Source: Frondihabitans peucedani (GTDB lineage: Bacteria; Actinomycetota; Actinomycetes; Actinomycetales; Microbacteriaceae). From it: a DNA stretch of 64,000 bases. The DNA lies in NCBI RefSeq assembly GCF_039537585.1, contig NZ_BAABAU010000001.1, positions 496,001-560,000 on the forward strand, in the 5' to 3' direction. Each line of letters begins with the position of its first letter. The first letter of the stretch is position 1. Below the pieces are notes generated by a model, which was given only the letters and a program-made list of their open reading frames with translations, had not been told where the DNA came from and ran no database searches. A program made the translations under genes and the position numbers. Positions 61,061-64,000 of the stretch are shown here, one piece after another.

Positions 61061-61534
61061 CTAGACGGCGACCGGTGCCAGAGCGTCGAGGGCTGCGCGG
61101 TAGTCGGCCAGCTCGCGGGCCTGGCCGGGAGCCGTGACGAACTGCTGGCGGATGATGCCCGCCTGGTCGATCACGAAGGTGGCCCGGTTGGCGAAGCCCT
61201 TGTGGTCGAGGAACACGCCGTACTCCTTGGCGACCTCGCCGTGCGGCCAGAAGTCGGCCAGGAGGTTGAACTCGTAGCCCTCGGTCTCGGCGAACGAGCG
61301 CAGGGTCGCCTTCGAGTCGACGGAGATGCCGAGCAACTCGACGCGGTGGTCGCGGAACATGCCGATGTTGTCGCGCAGGGTGCAGAGCTCGGAGGTGCAG
61401 GTGCTCGAGAACGCGAGGGGGAAGAAGACGAGAGCGACCGGCTTGACGCCCCGGTAGTCGGCGAGGCGGACGTGCTCCCCGAACTGGTTCGGGAGCTCGA
61501 AGTCGGGAGCCTGGATGTCGTTCTCCAGAGCCAT
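61061..61534 (-). CDS. peroxiredoxin (AhpE/BCP-like)
   Basis: Thiol peroxidase of 157 residues reducing hydroperoxides. The peroxidatic site is FFPLAFSSTCTSELC. It has the P-x3-T-x2-C-like arrangement, with a second cysteine five residues later that could act as the resolving residue. DFWPHGEVAKEYGVF and RATFVIDQAGIIR are typical of the family. ATG 61534 is preferred over the longer in-frame start at 61651 because homologues begin near ALENDIQAPDF and AAGGACC lies upstream. Confidence 0.92.
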   Translation of the reverse strand: MALENDIQAPDFELPNQFGEHVRLADYRGVKPVALVFFPLAFSSTCTSELCTLRDNIGMFRDHRVELLGISVDSKATLRSFAETEGYEFNLLADFWPHGEVAKEYGVFLDHKGFANRATFVIDQAGIIRQQFVTAPGQARELADYRAALDALAPVAV

Positions 61535-61821
61535 CTCTGCACGGTCCTTCCCCGTCTCCCGATCGGGGCGACGAGTGTCGTCTGGGGCGACCCGGTCCGG
61601 CCGCGGCACGATCGGCAATGTTACGCCTGGGCACGCCGAATGCAAGCGCATGGATCGGGGTCCGCTGAGAAGGGCTGTCGGTCGGTGTCACTAGAGTGGA
61701 GGGCGTCGGGCTCGACCCGTCCCCACCCCCGGACGAAGACGTGCTCGACATGACTGTGTCCCCAGACGCTGCGTCCATTCACGGCGCGGAACGTCTTCTT
61801 ACGAAACGAACGAGGTCAAGG

Positions 61822-64000
61822 GTGTCGGTACACGATCAGGATCCGTATTCGGTCGACGATTTCGATCGGGATCCCGAAGAGACGGCCGAGTGGAAGGAGT
61901 CGCTCGACGGCCTGGTCGCGACTCACGGTCACGAGCGTGCTCGCGAGATCATGCTCGGTCTGCTCTCGCGCTCGCGTGAGCTCCACGTCAACGTCCCGAT
62001 GGTCCCGACGACGGACTACATCAACACGATCGCCCCCGAGAACGAGCCCGCGTTCCCCGGCGACGAGGACATGGAGCGCCGATACCGCAAGTGGATCCGC
62101 TGGAACGCGGCCATCACGGTTCACCGCGCCCAGCGGCCCGGCATCTCGGTCGGCGGCCACATCTCCACCTACGCCTCGTCCGCCGCTCTCTACGAGGTCG
62201 GCTACAACCACTTCTTCCGCGGGCAGAACGCCCCGGGCGGCGGCGACCAGATCTTCTTCCAGGGCCACGCCTCCCCCGGCATGTACGCCCGGTCGTACCT
62301 CGAGGGCCGTCTCGACGAGCACGCGCTCGACGGATTCCGCCAAGAGAAGTCGCACGGCGCCGACGGCCTCTCGTCGTATCCGCACCCGCGACTCATGCCC
62401 GAGTACTGGCAGTTCCCCACAGTCTCGATGGGTCTCGGGCCGATCAACGCGATCTACCAGGCGCAGCTGGCGAAGTACCTCACCAACCGCGGTATCAAAG
62501 ACGCGTCCGACCAGCAGGTCTGGGCGTTCCTCGGCGACGGGGAGCTCGACGAGGTCGAGAGCCGCGGCCAGCTCCAGGTGGCGGCCAACGACGGCCTCGA
62601 CAACCTGAACTTCGTCATCAACTGCAACCTGCAGCGCCTCGACGGCCCGGTCCGCGGCAACGGCAAGATCATCCAGGAGCTCGAGAGCTTCTTCCGCGGC
62701 GCCGGCTGGAACGTCATCAAGGTCGTCTGGGGCCGCGAATGGGACGACCTGCTCGCCCGCGACACCGAGGGCGCGCTGCTGAACCTCATGAACACCACGC
62801 CGGACGGCGACTTCCAGACGTACAAGGCCGAGTCGGGTGCGTACGTCCGCGAGAACTTCTTCGGGCGCGACCCGCGGGCTCTCGAGCTCGTCAGCGGCTA
62901 CAGCGACGAGGACGTCTGGAACCTCAAGCGCGGCGGCCACGACTACCGCAAGGTCTACGCGGCCTACAAGGCGGCCAGCGAGCACAAGGGCCAGCCCACG
63001 GTGATCCTGGCGAAGACGGTCAAGGGCTACGGCCTCGGCCCGACCTTCGAGGGCCGCAACGCGACCCACCAGATGAAGAAGCTCACGCTCGACAACCTCA
63101 AGAAGTTCCGCGACGAGATGAGCATCCCCATCACCGACGCGACGCTCGAAGAGAACCCGTACCTGCCGCCGTACTACCACCCCGGTCAGGACGACGAGGC
63201 GATCGAGTACCTCCAGGAGCGCCGCCGCGAGCTCGGCGGATTCATCCCCGAGCGCCGCACGAAGCACACAGCCCTCTCGCTGCCCGACGACTCGGCCTAC
63301 GCCATCGCCAAGAAGGGCTCCGGCAAGCAGGAGGCGGCCACCACCATGGCCTTCGCCCGCCTGCTGAAAGACCTCCTCCGCGCACCCGACTTCGGTCACC
63401 GCATCGTCCCGATCATCCCCGACGAGGCGCGCACGTTCGGGATGGACAGCTACTTCCCGACGTCGAAGATCTACAACCCCAACGGCCAGCACTACACCTC
63501 CGTCGACCGCGAGCAGCTGCTGGCGTACAAGGAGTCGCCGCAGGGCCAGATCATCCACGTCGGCATCAACGAGGCCGGCGCGTTCGCGGCCTTCACGGCG
63601 ACAGGCACCAGCTACTCGACCCAGGGCGAGCCGCTCATCCCGGTCTACGTCTTCTACTCGATGTTCGGGTTCCAGCGCACCGGCGACGCCATGTGGGCGG
63701 CGGGCGACCAGATGGCCCGCGGCTTCGTCATCGGCGCCACCGCCGGCCGGACCACGCTGACCGGCGAGGGCCTCCAGCACGCCGACGGCCACTCCCCCCT
63801 GCTCGCCTCGACCAACCCCGCCGTCGTCAGCTACGACCCCGCCTACGGGTACGAGATCGGCCACATCGTGCGCGCCGGGCTGACCCGCATGTACGGCACC
63901 GACGACGAGGGCAACGCGGTCCACCCCGACCCCAACGTCATGTACTACCTCACGGTGTACAACGAGCCGATGCAGCAGCCGGCCGAGCCGGAGGGGCTCG
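61822..64000 (+). CDS. aceE: pyruvate dehydrogenase E1 component, homodimeric (3' end outside window)
   Basis: Thiamine-diphosphate-dependent decarboxylation of pyruvate and acetyl transfer to lipoyl-E2. 726 codons are in the window of about 900-920 expected. It shows [33 protein letters not shown], the ThDP motif [16 protein letters not shown]...[35 protein letters not shown] and GVFxxxG-type [17 protein letters not shown] 61822 follows GAGGTCAAGG, and the product begins [15 protein letters not shown]. Its E2 and E3 partners are most likely the sucB-type and lpdA genes at 19.8-22.8 kb. Confidence 0.97.
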   Translation, partial: MSVHDQDPYSVDDFDRDPEETAEWKESLDGLVATHGHERAREIMLGLLSRSRELHVNVPMVPTTDYINTIAPENEPAFPGDEDMERRYRKWIRWNAAITVHRAQRPGISVGGHISTYASSAALYEVGYNHFFRGQNAPGGGDQIFFQGHASPGMYARSYLEGRLDEHALDGFRQEKSHGADGLSSYPHPRLMPEYWQFPTVSMGLGPINAIYQAQLAKYLTNRGIKDASDQQVWAFLGDGELDEVESRGQLQVAANDGLDNLNFVINCNLQRLDGPVRGNGKIIQELESFFRGAGWNVIKVVWGREWDDLLARDTEGALLNLMNTTPDGDFQTYKAESGAYVRENFFGRDPRALELVSGYSDEDVWNLKRGGHDYRKVYAAYKAASEHKGQPTVILAKTVKGYGLGPTFEGRNATHQMKKLTLDNLKKFRDEMSIPITDATLEENPYLPPYYHPGQDDEAIEYLQERRRELGGFIPERRTKHTALSLPDDSAYAIAKKGSGKQEAATTMAFARLLKDLLRAPDFGHRIVPIIPDEARTFGMDSYFPTSKIYNPNGQHYTSVDREQLLAYKESPQGQIIHVGINEAGAFAAFTATGTSYSTQGEPLIPVYVFYSMFGFQRTGDAMWAAGDQMARGFVIGATAGRTTLTGEGLQHADGHSPLLASTNPAVVSYDPAYGYEIGHIVRAGLTRMYGTDDEGNAVHPDPNVMYYLTVYNEPMQQPAEPEGL

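Overview
The window is a GC-rich chromosomal segment of a high-GC actinobacterium, most likely a member of the Microbacteriaceae. The evidence is the set of actinobacteria-specific conserved genes (SepH, DUF3710, DUF3093, DUF4191, DUF4193, DUF7455, polyphosphate glucokinase, a HrdB/SigA-type sigma factor with a Lys/Ala-rich N-terminus, class A RNase P RNA) and the number of leaderless promoters. Both ends are cut inside genes: acnA at the left edge (3' end missing) and aceE at the right edge (3' end missing). About 51 protein genes, one tRNA and one RNase P RNA were identified, and almost all are housekeeping.

Layout. 1-5.4 kb: aconitase with a MarR-type operator upstream, a DUF3159 membrane protein, dut coupled to a DUF3710 gene, DUF3093 and DUF4193. 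5.7-13.3 kb: sepH, an alkaline-phosphatase-superfamily enzyme, and the convergent topoisomerase IV pair parC/parE, then a small DUF7455 protein. 13.4-18 kb: a minus-strand run sigA-murT-gatD and a PAC2 protein. The GatD homologue has lost its catalytic Cys and His and the MurT homologue has lost its zinc ribbon. 18-27 kb: pepA, lpdA (E3), sucB-type E2, a pseudokinase-like membrane protein, DUF4191, RDD and glnA with a clear GlnR-type box. 27.2-28.4 kb: an AbiEi/Vsr-like gene lying between two inverted 73-bp hairpin repeats. 28.4-33.1 kb: an apparent exopolysaccharide operon (hyaluronan-synthase-like GT2, membrane-anchored GH26, UDP-sugar dehydrogenase). 33.6-44.1 kb: glnE-glnA2, nadE, map, ppgK, rnpB, a degenerate zinc-ribbon protein and a Nif3 protein. 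44.1-56.6 kb: membrane and secreted proteins, an ABC-F protein, a DEAD-box helicase, a GT-C-like glycosyltransferase and a Vsr-fold-like protein. 56.6-60.5 kb: a visibly more AT-rich accessory stretch of small membrane and orphan proteins, including a tandem duplicate with one broken copy, ending at tRNA-Val. 60.6-64 kb: a VOC protein, a peroxiredoxin and aceE.

How the genes connect. AcnA, SucB-type E2, LpdA and AceE supply central carbon flux. GlnA, GlnA2 and GlnE form the ammonium-assimilation and adenylylation module. SigA is transcriptionally linked to an altered MurT/GatD cell-wall pair. The GT2/GH26/Ugd operon is a self-contained proposal for an acidic surface polysaccharide. The points most worth following are the glutaminase-dead MurT/GatD pair, the over-used octamer GCAGGATC, and the inverted hairpins around the AbiEi/Vsr-like gene.
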